Source of the DNA: Kocuria rosea
Lineage (GTDB): Bacteria > Actinomycetota > Actinomycetes > Actinomycetales > Micrococcaceae
DNA length: 64,000 nt
Reading direction: 5' to 3'
Assembly: GCF_006094695.1 (NCBI RefSeq)
Contig: NZ_CP035103.1
Coordinates: forward strand, 3,658,001-3,722,000
Below the pieces are notes generated by a model, which saw nothing but the letters and a program-made list of their open reading frames with translations, searched no databases and was not told where the DNA came from. The position numbers were made by a program, and so were the translations under genes. Positions 54,022-62,470 of the stretch are shown here, piece by piece (the stretch's first letter is position 1; the number at the start of each line of letters is the position of its first letter).

Positions 54022-54926
54022 CCGAGACCCTGTACCTGCCCACCGCCCGGTACACGTGGGGCGGTGACGAGTTCCTGTTCGTGGAGTTCGACGAGGCCAT
54101 GAACCTCACCGCCAACTACCTGGCCACCACCGTGGCGCACGGCCTCTCCGCCCTGGACCTGCCCGGCGTGGTGGACGTCTGCCCCGCCAACGCGTCCCTG
54201 CTGGTGCGCTTCGACCCGGACGTGATCCGGGCCGAGGACCTCAAGCGCCGCACCCAGGAGCTCGAGGGGCAGGCCCGCGAGTCCACGCAGTACACCGCCG
54301 AGACCCGGATCATCGAGGTCCCGGTCTGGTACCAGGACCCCTACACCGCCGAGGTCGTGGCCCGCTTCCGCGAGGGCTACCACCAGGACCCCTCCGGCAC
54401 CGACCTCGACTACGCCGCGAAGGTCAACGGCCTCGCGGACGCCGCCGAGTTCATCCGCCGCCACCACGAGTCCCCGTGGCTGGTGTCCATGGTGGGCTTC
54501 GTGGCCGGGCTGCCGTTCATGTACCAGCTCGTGCCGAGGGACCGGCAGCTCGAGGTGCCCAAGTACCTCAGCCCCCGCACCGACACTCCCCCGCTGACCG
54601 TGGGCCACGGCGGGTGCTTCGCGTGCATCTACTCGGTGCGCGGCGCCGGCGGCTACCAGATGTTCGGCATCGCCGCCGCCCCCATCTACGACCCCGAGCA
54701 GCACCTGCGCGACTTCCGGGACTTCCTCATCCTGTTCCGGCCCGGGGACCTCGTGAAGTTCCGGCCGGTCGACGAGGCCGAGTACCGCTCCATCCAGCAG
54801 CAGGTCGAGGACGGCACCTGGCGGTACCGGCAGGCGCCCGTGACCCTCGACGTCGAAGCCGCGCTCGCCGATCCCGACAGCTACAACCGCACCCTTCTGG
54901 AGGCCCTCGATGGCGCTGACGATTGA
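54018..54926 (+). CDS. pxpB: 5-oxoprolinase subunit B (KipI family)
   Basis: 302-residue protein of the allophanate-hydrolase subunit 1/KipI family. FVAGLPFMYQL and HGGCFACIYSVRGAGGYQMFG are conserved parts of the cyclophilin-like domain. In E. coli PxpB pairs with PxpC. At 302 residues it is longer than typical KipI (about 220-240), with an extended N-terminal half. It overlaps both neighbours, so the five genes are tightly coupled. Confidence 0.87.
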   Translation: MTETLYLPTARYTWGGDEFLFVEFDEAMNLTANYLATTVAHGLSALDLPGVVDVCPANASLLVRFDPDVIRAEDLKRRTQELEGQARESTQYTAETRIIEVPVWYQDPYTAEVVARFREGYHQDPSGTDLDYAAKVNGLADAAEFIRRHHESPWLVSMVGFVAGLPFMYQLVPRDRQLEVPKYLSPRTDTPPLTVGHGGCFACIYSVRGAGGYQMFGIAAAPIYDPEQHLRDFRDFLILFRPGDLVKFRPVDEAEYRSIQQQVEDGTWRYRQAPVTLDVEAALADPDSYNRTLLEALDGADD

Positions 54927-55875
54927 GCAGCCCGGACTGCTGACCACCGTCCAGGACCAGGGACGGATCGGGTACTACCACGTGGGCATCCCGCAGGGCG
55001 GGGCCATGGACCAGGAGTCCGCGCAGGCGGCGAACAAGCTGGTCGGCAACACCGCGGTCGAGGCCGTGCTCGAGTGCACCTACACGGGCCCCGCCTTCAC
55101 CGTGGACGCCCCGACGACGATCGCCGTGACCGGCGCGGACCTCCCCGTGCTGGTCAACGGCGAGGAGCGCCCGTCGTGGCGGCGGATCGAGCTGGCGGCG
55201 GGGGACGCCGTGAAGTTCGGCGTGCTCCGCGGCGGCGCCCGGTTCTACCTGGCCGTCCGCGGCGGCATCGCCGTGCCGGAGGTGCTCGGCTCGCGCTCCA
55301 CCTACGCGATCGGGCGGCTGGGCGGACTGGACGGCCGGAAGCTGGAGGCCGGGGACGTGGTGCCGGTGGGCGAGCCCACCGGCCTGCTGCCCGAGGTCGA
55401 GGAGATCCCGGAGCGGCTCCGCCCGGGCTTCGGGAGGTCGCTGGAGCTGCGGATCATGTGGGGCCTCTACGACCACCTGCTCACCGACGAGGGCCGGCGC
55501 CGGCTGGTCGAGGAGGAGTGGAAGCTCACCCCCGTGGCGGACCGGATGGGCCTGCGCTTCGAGGGCCCCGGCGTGGAGTGGATCCAGCGCCGGCAGCCGT
55601 TCGGGGCGGGCTCGGACCCCTCCAACATCGTGGACGCCGGCTACGCCGTGGGCTCCATCCAGGTCCCCGGCGGCACCCAGCCGATCGTGCTGCACCGGGA
55701 CGCGGTCTCGGGCGGGGGCTACGCCATGGTGGGCACCGTGATCTCCGCGGACATGGACCTGCTGGCCCGCGCCGCCCCGGGCACGGCCACCCGGTTCCGC
55801 GCGGTGTCCATGGAGGAGGCCCTGCAGGCGCGGCACGAGCGGGCCGAGCGGCTGGAGGAGATCTGGGCGCTGTGA
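54910..55875 (+). CDS. pxpC: 5-oxoprolinase subunit C (KipA family, biotin-dependent carboxyltransferase)
   Basis: 321-residue KipA/allophanate-hydrolase subunit 2 protein. The opening GLLTTVQDQGR, GIPQGGAMDQESAQAANKLVGN and the FYLAVRGGIAVPEVLGSRSTY block are diagnostic. The family contains carboxyltransferases of urea-amidolyase type, which fits the biotin carrier and carboxylase genes upstream. It overlaps pxpB by 17 bases. A strong hairpin follows. Confidence 0.9.
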   Translation: MALTIEQPGLLTTVQDQGRIGYYHVGIPQGGAMDQESAQAANKLVGNTAVEAVLECTYTGPAFTVDAPTTIAVTGADLPVLVNGEERPSWRRIELAAGDAVKFGVLRGGARFYLAVRGGIAVPEVLGSRSTYAIGRLGGLDGRKLEAGDVVPVGEPTGLLPEVEEIPERLRPGFGRSLELRIMWGLYDHLLTDEGRRRLVEEEWKLTPVADRMGLRFEGPGVEWIQRRQPFGAGSDPSNIVDAGYAVGSIQVPGGTQPIVLHRDAVSGGGYAMVGTVISADMDLLARAAPGTATRFRAVSMEEALQARHERAERLEEIWAL

Positions 55876-55893
55876 GCGGCCGGGGCTCGCGGC

Positions 55894-55932
55894 CCGCGGC
55901 GGGTGGTGCCGCACCGGCACCGCCCGCCGCGG
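55894..55932. terminator. Convergent terminator hairpin
   Basis: An 18-bp stem with one G-T pair (55894-55911 with 55915-55932) separates pxpC from the convergent old-yellow-enzyme gene. Confidence 0.65.
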
Positions 55933-55941
55933 TGCGTCCGC

Positions 55942-57042
55942 TCAGGAGAGCTCCAGCTCCCAGTCCTTGACGTCGGCCAGGGGCGCGAGCAGGCTGCCGT
56001 CGAGCTCGGCGAGCGGCCGGCCGCTGCGCACCCGCTGCGGCCAGTCCCGGTTGGCCAGCGCCGCCTTGCCCAGGGCGACCACGTCGGCCGTGCCGTCCGC
56101 CAGCATGGACACGGCCGTCTCCGGGTCGTCCAGGTGCCCGTTGGCGATCACCGGCAGACCCGAGTGCTGCTTGGCCAGCGCCGCGAGCGAGGGCCCCTCG
56201 TCGCCGAACGCCGGGGCGGTCGCCCGGTACTCGGTGGTGTGGACGAAGTCGATCCCGGTGGCGGCCAGGGTCGAGAAGATCACCTCGGCCTCGTCGGGCC
56301 CGCCGCTCCACCGGTGGTCGTGGTCGCTGACCTTGGCCTGGGAGATGCGGATCCCCACCGCCAGGTCCGGCCCCACGGCGTCGCGCACGGCCCGGCAGAC
56401 CTCGGCGGCGAACCGCACCCGGTTCTCCGGCGATCCTCCGTACTCGTCGGTCCGGAGGTTGAGGTAGTCGGTGAGGAACTGGTCGAGCAGGTACCCGTTG
56501 GCGCCGTGGATCTCGACGCCGTCGAACTCGGCGTCACGGGCGCGCAGCGCGGCGTCCACGAACGCCTGCCGGACCTCCGCCATCTGCTCCGCCGTGATCT
56601 CCGCGGGCACGGGGTACGGGCCCTCACCGCGGTAGAAGCCCAGCTGCTCGCCCTTGGGGGCCACCGCGGAGGGTCCGATCGTGGAGTCGACGAACCGGTT
56701 GCCCTGGGCCTGGGACCCCGCGTGCATGAGCTGGGCGAAGATCTTCGCGCCGGCGGCGTGGACGGCGCCGACCACCTCGGCCCACGCCCGGGCCTGGTCG
56801 TCGGTGGCGATCCCGGGCTGGTACAGGTAGCCCTGCCCGTGGGCGGCGTCGGGGTAGATCCCCTCGGTGATCAGCAGCCCGAAGCCGCCGCGGGCGAAGG
56901 CCTCGTAGTAGGAGACCATGCGCTCGGTGGCGTGGCCCTCCTCCGTGGCGCTGATCCGGGTCATCGGCGCCAGCGCCACGCGGTTCTCCAGTGCGGCGGG
57001 ACCGATCTGCAGGGGGGACCAGAGGGGGTCGAGTTCCGGCAT
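55942..57042 (-). CDS. Old yellow enzyme family NADH:flavin oxidoreductase
   Basis: 366-residue FMN-dependent TIM barrel. NRVALAPMTR begins the barrel, QLMHAGSQA and the signature EIHGANGYLLDQFLTDYLN followed by TDEYGGSPENR are typical. Members reduce activated C=C bonds in enones, maleimides and nitro compounds. It is the last gene of the seven-gene operon under the divergent LacI regulator. Its physiological substrate is unknown; in context, an unsaturated imide or acid is plausible. Confidence 0.9.
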   Translation of the reverse strand: MPELDPLWSPLQIGPAALENRVALAPMTRISATEEGHATERMVSYYEAFARGGFGLLITEGIYPDAAHGQGYLYQPGIATDDQARAWAEVVGAVHAAGAKIFAQLMHAGSQAQGNRFVDSTIGPSAVAPKGEQLGFYRGEGPYPVPAEITAEQMAEVRQAFVDAALRARDAEFDGVEIHGANGYLLDQFLTDYLNLRTDEYGGSPENRVRFAAEVCRAVRDAVGPDLAVGIRISQAKVSDHDHRWSGGPDEAEVIFSTLAATGIDFVHTTEYRATAPAFGDEGPSLAALAKQHSGLPVIANGHLDDPETAVSMLADGTADVVALGKAALANRDWPQRVRSGRPLAELDGSLLAPLADVKDWELELS

Positions 57043-57101
57043 GTGCGTCTCCTTCGACAGTCGTTCAGGGGTGGTTCGGTCGGCGGGTGCCTCTGACAGC
57101 C

Positions 57102-57461
57102 TCACACGGTGTCGGCGCTGAGGAGAAGCGCCCGCACGAGCCGCCCCGCGTCCAGGGGCGGGGCGCTGTGGGTCCCGGCGGCGAGGATCCGCTCGAACTC
57201 CGCGCCGCCGTCGTCCGGCAGCAGGCGCCGGTCGACCAGGTGCTGGTCGACCAGGGCGTCCGCCAGCGTCTCGACGTCGGGGAAGACCTGCTGGGCGCCC
57301 GTGCGGGAGCCCAGCACCCACCGGTCGCCGAGCACGGTGATCCTCGCGCGGCGCCCCACGCTGCGCCGCAGCTCCGCGAGGACGGCCTGCTTCATCCCGT
57401 TGAGGTTGATGTAGGCGGTCACCTTCGAGACCGCACGCCCTCCGGGGCATCCTGCGCACAT
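57102..57461 (-). CDS. Small conserved-looking protein with N-terminal MCAGCPGG motif
   Basis: 119-residue soluble protein of unknown function. A CxxCPGG motif opens the chain (Cys2, Cys5), followed by an alpha/beta-looking body with AYINLNGMKQAVLAELR and ITVLGDRWVLGSRTGA. The two Cys could bind metal or act as a redox pair. GGAGGAG lies eight bases before the ATG. It is flanked at 23 and 59 bases by SDR and OYE genes in one operon, so it may assist one of those redox enzymes. I do not recognise the family. Confidence 0.7.
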   Translation of the reverse strand: MCAGCPGGRAVSKVTAYINLNGMKQAVLAELRRSVGRRARITVLGDRWVLGSRTGAQQVFPDVETLADALVDQHLVDRRLLPDDGGAEFERILAAGTHSAPPLDAGRLVRALLLSADTV

Positions 57462-57484
57462 GGTGGCATCTCCTCCCGGGCCGG

Positions 57485-58237
57485 CTACGGCATCACGTCG
57501 CCGCTGTTGGGGCCCAGCGTCTGGCCGGTGTAGAGGTCGCCGCCGGGCGAGGAGGCCAGCAGCAGCGCGGTGGGCGCCACCTCGTGGGCCTGGCCGAAGC
57601 GGCCGATGGGCAGCTCGGCTTGCTTGGCGGCCTTCCACTCCTCGGACAGTCCCTCGATCAGCGGTGTCACGACCGGACCGGGCGCGATCGAGTTGACGAG
57701 GATGCGGTGCTCGGCGAGCTCCAGCGCCATGGCCTTCGTCATGCCGATCACCCCGGCCTTGGCCGCCACGTAGTGCGTCAGGCCGGTGCCGCCCTTGATG
57801 CCCAGCTGGGAGGCGATGTTGATGATCCGCCCGCCGCCGCGCTCCACCATGTGCGGCGCGGCCCAGCGCGCGGCCAGGAAGACGCCCTTGAGGTCCACGG
57901 CCAGGACCTTGTCGAACGTCGCCTCGGTCATCTCCAGCAGCGGCGTCTCGTCGAGGATGCCGGCGGCGCTGACGAGGACGTCGATCCCGCCGAGCTCCTC
58001 GACGACCCGTGCCATCGCCTGCTGCACCGCCTCGCCGTCGGTGACGTCCACGGCGATCGCCGTGGTGCGCCCGCCGAAGCTGCCGCTCTCCTCCGCGACG
58101 GCCGCCGCGTGCTGCTCGTCGCGGTCCAGCACGGCCACGTCCGCGCCCTCCCGGGCGAAGAGCAGGGCGATCGCCGCGCCGATGCCGCTGCCGCCGCCGG
58201 TGACGACGGCGACCTTTCCGGTCAGTTGCTGTTCCAT
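57485..58237 (-). CDS. Short-chain dehydrogenase/reductase
   Basis: 250-residue classical SDR. TGGGSGIG at about residue 14, Asp38 in VLDRDEQ (NAD preference), NIASQLGIKGGTG with the catalytic Ser, and YVAAKAGV as YxxxK. The C-terminal LYTGQTLGPNSGDVMP departs slightly from the usual DGG ending. It is the second SDR in the operon and may act in sequence with the other at 58258-59037 on an alcohol or ketone intermediate. Confidence 0.88.
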   Translation of the reverse strand: MEQQLTGKVAVVTGGGSGIGAAIALLFAREGADVAVLDRDEQHAAAVAEESGSFGGRTTAIAVDVTDGEAVQQAMARVVEELGGIDVLVSAAGILDETPLLEMTEATFDKVLAVDLKGVFLAARWAAPHMVERGGGRIINIASQLGIKGGTGLTHYVAAKAGVIGMTKAMALELAEHRILVNSIAPGPVVTPLIEGLSEEWKAAKQAELPIGRFGQAHEVAPTALLLASSPGGDLYTGQTLGPNSGDVMP

Positions 58238-58257
58238 GTCTGCCTTTCCTGGTGGGC

Positions 58258-59037
58258 TCAGCTCGGCCAGCGGACGGTGAGCCCGCCGTCGACGATCAGC
58301 TGCTGGCCCGTGACGTAGGCCGAGTCGTCGCCGGTGAGGAAGCGGATGGTGCGCGCGGCCTCGTCGACGTTGCCCACGCGGCCCCACGGGATGATCGAGC
58401 CCGCGGCGTCGAGGCCCTCGCGGCCCAGCGAGTTCACCGGGTCCAGGGACTGGGGGCTCTCGATCAGCCCCGGGATGACGGCGTTGACCCGGATCTTCCG
58501 GGGGGCGAGCTCCACGGCCAGCGAGCGGCACAGGCCGATGAGCCCGGACTTCGCCGCCGCGTAGTGGCTGTGCTCCTCCCACCCGTAGACGCCGCCGGCG
58601 ATCGACGACGTCGCCACCATCGCCCCGCCGCGGGTCATCCGCGTGCTGCAGGAGCGGAAGACGCGCATCACCCCGGAGAGGTCGACGGCCATCATGTCGT
58701 CCCACGCCTGGTCGGTCATGTCCGCGAGCGCGGCACGGCGCAGGATGCCGGCCGCGGCCACCGAGATGTCCAGCCGGCCGAACTCGTCGAGCGCGGCCTG
58801 GGCGAGCTCCTCGGTGTCCTCGAAGCTGCGCACGTCCATGGGGACGGCCGTGCAGCGCCCGCCCGCGGCCTCCACGGCGCGGACGGTATCCGTCGCGTCG
58901 TGGGGGTCCGAGGGAAGGTAGCCGATGACGCTGTGCGCCCCGGCCCGGGCGTAGGCGACCGCCAGCGCCCGGCCGATCCCGCTGCCGCCGCCGGAGATGA
59001 CGGCGACCTTTCCCTCGAGTCCGTCGTCGCGGATCAT
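58258..59037 (-). CDS. Short-chain dehydrogenase/reductase
   Basis: 259-residue SDR with SGGGSGIG, SSIAGGVYGWEE (catalytic Ser region), YAAAKSGL and the terminal TGQQLIVDGG. The segment after beta-2 (GYLPSDPHDATDT) resembles NADP-using SDRs of the YghA type. Its ATG overlaps the stop of the MFS transporter gene (ATGA), so the two are made together. Confidence 0.88.
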   Translation of the reverse strand: MIRDDGLEGKVAVISGGGSGIGRALAVAYARAGAHSVIGYLPSDPHDATDTVRAVEAAGGRCTAVPMDVRSFEDTEELAQAALDEFGRLDISVAAAGILRRAALADMTDQAWDDMMAVDLSGVMRVFRSCSTRMTRGGAMVATSSIAGGVYGWEEHSHYAAAKSGLIGLCRSLAVELAPRKIRVNAVIPGLIESPQSLDPVNSLGREGLDAAGSIIPWGRVGNVDEAARTIRFLTGDDSAYVTGQQLIVDGGLTVRWPS

Positions 59038-60374
59038 GCGATCACCGTGGTCTTCAGGTGGGCGTCCTTCAGGGTGCGGGTCCCGGCCATGCACAGCGCC
59101 GAGAGGATCAGCCCGCCGGAGCCGGTGATGATCGCCGCCGTGGCCGTGTCCACCCCTGCGGTCAGCAGGATGGTGAGCAGCCCGGAGCCGGCGATGCCGC
59201 CGAGCGGCGCCATCACGTGGGCCACGTTCGCCCCCATGCCGCGCACCTGTGGCGGGAAGGACTCGCCCATGTAGAACAGCAGCGCCGCGTACGGGCCGGT
59301 GAGGAAGAACAGCGTCATGGCGTACAGCGGGATGATGTAGCCGGAGGTGCCCGGGCCCAGCAGCATCGCCAGGCTGACGATGCCGCCGGCGATCCAGCCG
59401 AGGACCACGGTCGGCTTGCGGCCGATCTTGTCGCCCAGCCAGCCGTGGAAGACGTAGCCCACGAAGCCCACCGCGTTGGAGAGCACCAGGATGATGAGGG
59501 CGTTGTCGAAGGAGACGCCCTTGGCCTCGACCAGGATGGTGGTGCCCAGGACGGAGAACACCTGGATGCCGAACCAGTTGAAGAACCACGCCAGGGACAG
59601 GCAGGTCGTGTGCCGACGCAGCTCCGGGGTGAAGACGTCCTTCACGCCGGTGGCGTGGTGGGCCGCCTCCTCGAGGTCGTGCTCGTCGGCCAGCGCGTGG
59701 GCACCGGCGGTGTCGCCGGCGGCCCGGCGCCGCCGGACCTCCTTCATCGCGGCGAAGGTCGGGGACTCCGGCAGGCGCAGGGCCAGGCCGACGACGATCA
59801 GGGACAGCACCGCGGCGACGACGAAGCTCCAGCGCCAGCCGATGAGCGGGAGCGTCAGGGCCGACAGTCCCGCGGAGACCAGCGCGCCGACCGGCCAGCC
59901 GCCCTGGACGAGCGAGTACATGAGGCCGCGGCTCTTGGCCTCCTTGTAGATCTCGTTGAGGTAGACCGCGTTGACGACCTCCTCGGACATGGAGAAGCCG
60001 GAGAAGGAGCGGATGATGACCAGGCTCGCGGCGCCGATGGCGGCGCCGGTGAGACCGGACGCCACGGCGCCGCCGAGCATGAGCACGATGAGCGCCTTCT
60101 TGCGGCCCATCTTGTCGATGATCGTGCCCACGGCCAGGGCCACGAGGAACACGCCGATCGTGGCGTAGGTGTTGATCGCGGTGGACTCGGCCACCGACCA
60201 GCCGAAGTCCTCGGCGATCACGGGGAGCAGCGTGCCGAAGAGGGTGAAGTCGTAGACGGAGGCCACCCAGGCGATGAAGCAGACGATCGAGACCTGCTTG
60301 ACCACCTTCGGGGTGATGGGCACGTTCCAGGGCTCGACGCCGGAGGGCGTCGGGTTCGAGCGCAGAGCGGACAT
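59034..60374 (-). CDS. MFS transporter, metabolite:proton symporter type
   Basis: 446-residue major facilitator with 12 predicted segments. DFTLFGTLLPVIAEDFGW and the loop IDKMGRKKA after TM2, repeated as GDKIGRKPT after TM8, are the family signature. A hydrophilic central loop of about 60 residues (EVRRRRAAGDTAGAH) separates the halves. Similar proteins import aromatic or small organic acids. It presumably takes up the substrate of the surrounding operon. Confidence 0.88.
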   Translation of the reverse strand: MSALRSNPTPSGVEPWNVPITPKVVKQVSIVCFIAWVASVYDFTLFGTLLPVIAEDFGWSVAESTAINTYATIGVFLVALAVGTIIDKMGRKKALIVLMLGGAVASGLTGAAIGAASLVIIRSFSGFSMSEEVVNAVYLNEIYKEAKSRGLMYSLVQGGWPVGALVSAGLSALTLPLIGWRWSFVVAAVLSLIVVGLALRLPESPTFAAMKEVRRRRAAGDTAGAHALADEHDLEEAAHHATGVKDVFTPELRRHTTCLSLAWFFNWFGIQVFSVLGTTILVEAKGVSFDNALIILVLSNAVGFVGYVFHGWLGDKIGRKPTVVLGWIAGGIVSLAMLLGPGTSGYIIPLYAMTLFFLTGPYAALLFYMGESFPPQVRGMGANVAHVMAPLGGIAGSGLLTILLTAGVDTATAAIITGSGGLILSALCMAGTRTLKDAHLKTTVIA

Positions 60375-60400
60375 GGCGATGTTCCTTCGTGCCGGTGGGA

Positions 60401-61288
60401 TCAGGCGGAGGTGCGGGGACTGCGGGCGGCGAAGTCGCGGGCGACGTCCTCCATGAACGCGAACTCCACGCCGTCGTGACCCTGGATGTGGTCGAAGAGG
60501 CGCTCGAGCATCAGCAGGTTCTGCGGGCGGCCGCAGACGTCGGGGTGGATCGTGAGGGGGAAGACGGCGTAGTCCATCTCGCGGTAGACCCAGTCGAACT
60601 GGTCCTTCCACAGCTGCTCGATGTCCCGCGGGGACACGAAGCCGTGGCTGTTCGGGCTGGACTTGATGAACATCATCGGCGGGAGGTCGTCCAGGTACCA
60701 CGAGGCGGGGATCTCGATGAGGTCGGTCTCCTCGCCGCGCACCAGGGGCTTCATCCACTCCTTGGCCGAGGCCGCCTCGTAGTCGATCTTGGTCCAGGTG
60801 TCCCCGACGCGCACGTAGTACGGGGTGTGGTCGTCGTGCATGAGCGAGTGGTCGTAGAGGAAGCCGCGATCGAGCAGGATCTCGTTGGTCACCCCGGAGA
60901 ACTCCCACCAGGGCGCCACGTAGCCGACGGGCTTCTTCCCGGAGCGCCGCTCGATGAGGTCGGTGCAGTAGTCGAGGATCTCGGTCTCCTGCTCGCGGGT
61001 CATCGCGATGGGGTTCTCGTGGCTGTAGCCGTGGACGCCGATCTCGTGACCGGCGGCGACGACCGCGTCGAACTCCTTCGGGAACGTCTCCACGGAGTGG
61101 CCGGGCCAGAACCAGGTCACGGGCATCTCGCGGCGCTGGGCGAGCTGGAGCAGCCGCGGCACGCCGACCTCGCCGGCGAAGAGGCCGCGGGAGATGTCGC
61201 CCGGGGAGTCCTCGCCGCCGTAGGAGCCGAGCCAGCCGCCGACGGCGTCGACGTCGATGCCGACGGACACGTAGATCTTCTTGGACAT
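60401..61288 (-). CDS. Polysaccharide-deacetylase-fold hydrolase, probable cyclic imidase/PgdA-PuuE-like
   Basis: 295-residue NodB-fold enzyme without signal peptide. The opening [32 protein letters not shown] and [10 protein letters not shown] (metal His pair) match the group containing Helicobacter HpPgdA, cyclic imide hydrolases and PuuE allantoinase rather than classic exported chitin deacetylases. A cytoplasmic location with an amidase-like asparaginase and an importer favours hydrolysis of a ring amide such as an imide. This is an inference from family and context. Confidence 0.85.
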   Translation of the reverse strand: MSKKIYVSVGIDVDAVGGWLGSYGGEDSPGDISRGLFAGEVGVPRLLQLAQRREMPVTWFWPGHSVETFPKEFDAVVAAGHEIGVHGYSHENPIAMTREQETEILDYCTDLIERRSGKKPVGYVAPWWEFSGVTNEILLDRGFLYDHSLMHDDHTPYYVRVGDTWTKIDYEAASAKEWMKPLVRGEETDLIEIPASWYLDDLPPMMFIKSSPNSHGFVSPRDIEQLWKDQFDWVYREMDYAVFPLTIHPDVCGRPQNLLMLERLFDHIQGHDGVEFAFMEDVARDFAARSPRTSA

Positions 61289-61316
61289 GATGTCTCCTCT
61301 GGTGGTGGGTGGTGTT

Positions 61317-62285
61317 CTAGAGGTGGGCGGTGAAGGCCCCGGGGAACTCGGCGGCCGAGGTCCCCAGGGAGAGCAGGAGGGCGGCGAGGATGCGCGCCTG
61401 GAGCGGGTTGAGGTCCCCGGAGGGGACGGCGCCGGCCGCCACGAGGTCGGTGCCCCCGCCGTTGCCGTAGAGCGGGACGACGGGTCCCCACGGGGCACGG
61501 GTGCTGAGCACCACGGCGCAGCCGGCCCCGGCCGCACGGGCCACCGACTCCGCGAAGCCGGGGCCCGCGTTGCCGACGCCCGATCCGGCGAGGACCACGG
61601 CCTGCGCGCCGGAGCGCACGGCGAAGTCGAAGAGGTCCGGGGTGGCGCCGGTGTGGGCCGTGATGATCTCGACCCTGGTGCTGTCGAAGGCCGCCGGCGG
61701 CAGCGGCAGCGGATCCCGGCGGACCGGCCTGGCCGTGACGACGAGCCCGGACCCGGCCATGTGCGCCACCTCGGCGCCACCCTGGAAGGGGCTGCTCGCG
61801 GTGGTGTGCGCCTTCCGGGCGCCGCGGGCGGAGCGGACCGTCCCGTCGAAGGAGATCAGCACGCCGCTGCCCCGCAGCTCGGGCGAGGCGGCGGCCAGCA
61901 CCGCCTCCTCGACGTTGCGGGGGCCGTCCGGGGCCGGGCTGTCGGCCGGCTGCTGGGCGCCGGTGAGCACCACGCTCTTCGGGGAGCCGTGCACCAGGTC
62001 CAGCAGGAACGCCGTCTCCTCCAGGGTGTCGGTCCCGTGGGTGACCACCACGCCGTCGTTGGCCGGATCGGCCAGCGCGTCCCGGGCCGCCTCGGCGATC
62101 GCCCGCAGCTCCCCCAGGGTGAGCCGGTAGCTGCCCGTGGTGAGGACGTCCCGGGCGGAGACGGTGAGCTCGCCGTACCGGTTGCGGGACAGGTCGGCCG
62201 CCGTGTCCGTGGCCACGGAGCCCGTGGACCCGCCGCCCCGGGACGCGATGGTGCCCCCCGTGCCGAGCAGCTGGATGTGTGTCAC
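61317..62285 (-). CDS. L-asparaginase-family amidohydrolase
   Basis: 322-residue bacterial-type asparaginase. [10 protein letters not shown] has the first catalytic Thr, [12 protein letters not shown] the second Thr-Asp pair, and a Lys is in GARKAHTTA. No signal peptide, so type I-like cytoplasmic. The start is GTG 62285. It is the first gene of the operon and diverges from a LacI regulator. In this setting it could act on asparagine or on a half-amide released by the imidase-like enzyme; which cannot be told from sequence. Confidence 0.88.
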   Translation of the reverse strand: MTHIQLLGTGGTIASRGGGSTGSVATDTAADLSRNRYGELTVSARDVLTTGSYRLTLGELRAIAEAARDALADPANDGVVVTHGTDTLEETAFLLDLVHGSPKSVVLTGAQQPADSPAPDGPRNVEEAVLAAASPELRGSGVLISFDGTVRSARGARKAHTTASSPFQGGAEVAHMAGSGLVVTARPVRRDPLPLPPAAFDSTRVEIITAHTGATPDLFDFAVRSGAQAVVLAGSGVGNAGPGFAESVARAAGAGCAVVLSTRAPWGPVVPLYGNGGGTDLVAAGAVPSGDLNPLQARILAALLLSLGTSAAEFPGAFTAHL

Positions 62286-62352
62286 GTGCCGCCTCCCTTC
62301 CGTGGGGTCGTCCCGCTCCGCGGGAGCGTCAACGGTCTATGCAAACGAATGC

Positions 62353-62366
62353 CGCAATCGATTGCG
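62353..62366. promoter_or_regulatory. LacI-type palindromic operator in the divergent region
   Basis: CGCAATCGATTGCG is a perfect 14-base palindrome midway between the asparaginase operon and the LacI gene. Its central CG flanked by inverted CAAT/ATTG halves is typical for LacI-family repressors. Confidence 0.65.
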
Positions 62367-62470
62367 TACGATGTTGGGATCGACCATAGAGCGCCTCTAG
62401 AGTGATGCGCAACACATTCACGAGAATTTAACGTCCGTTACTGTGTGGAAACAGCCGCGAGGAGGTGGAC

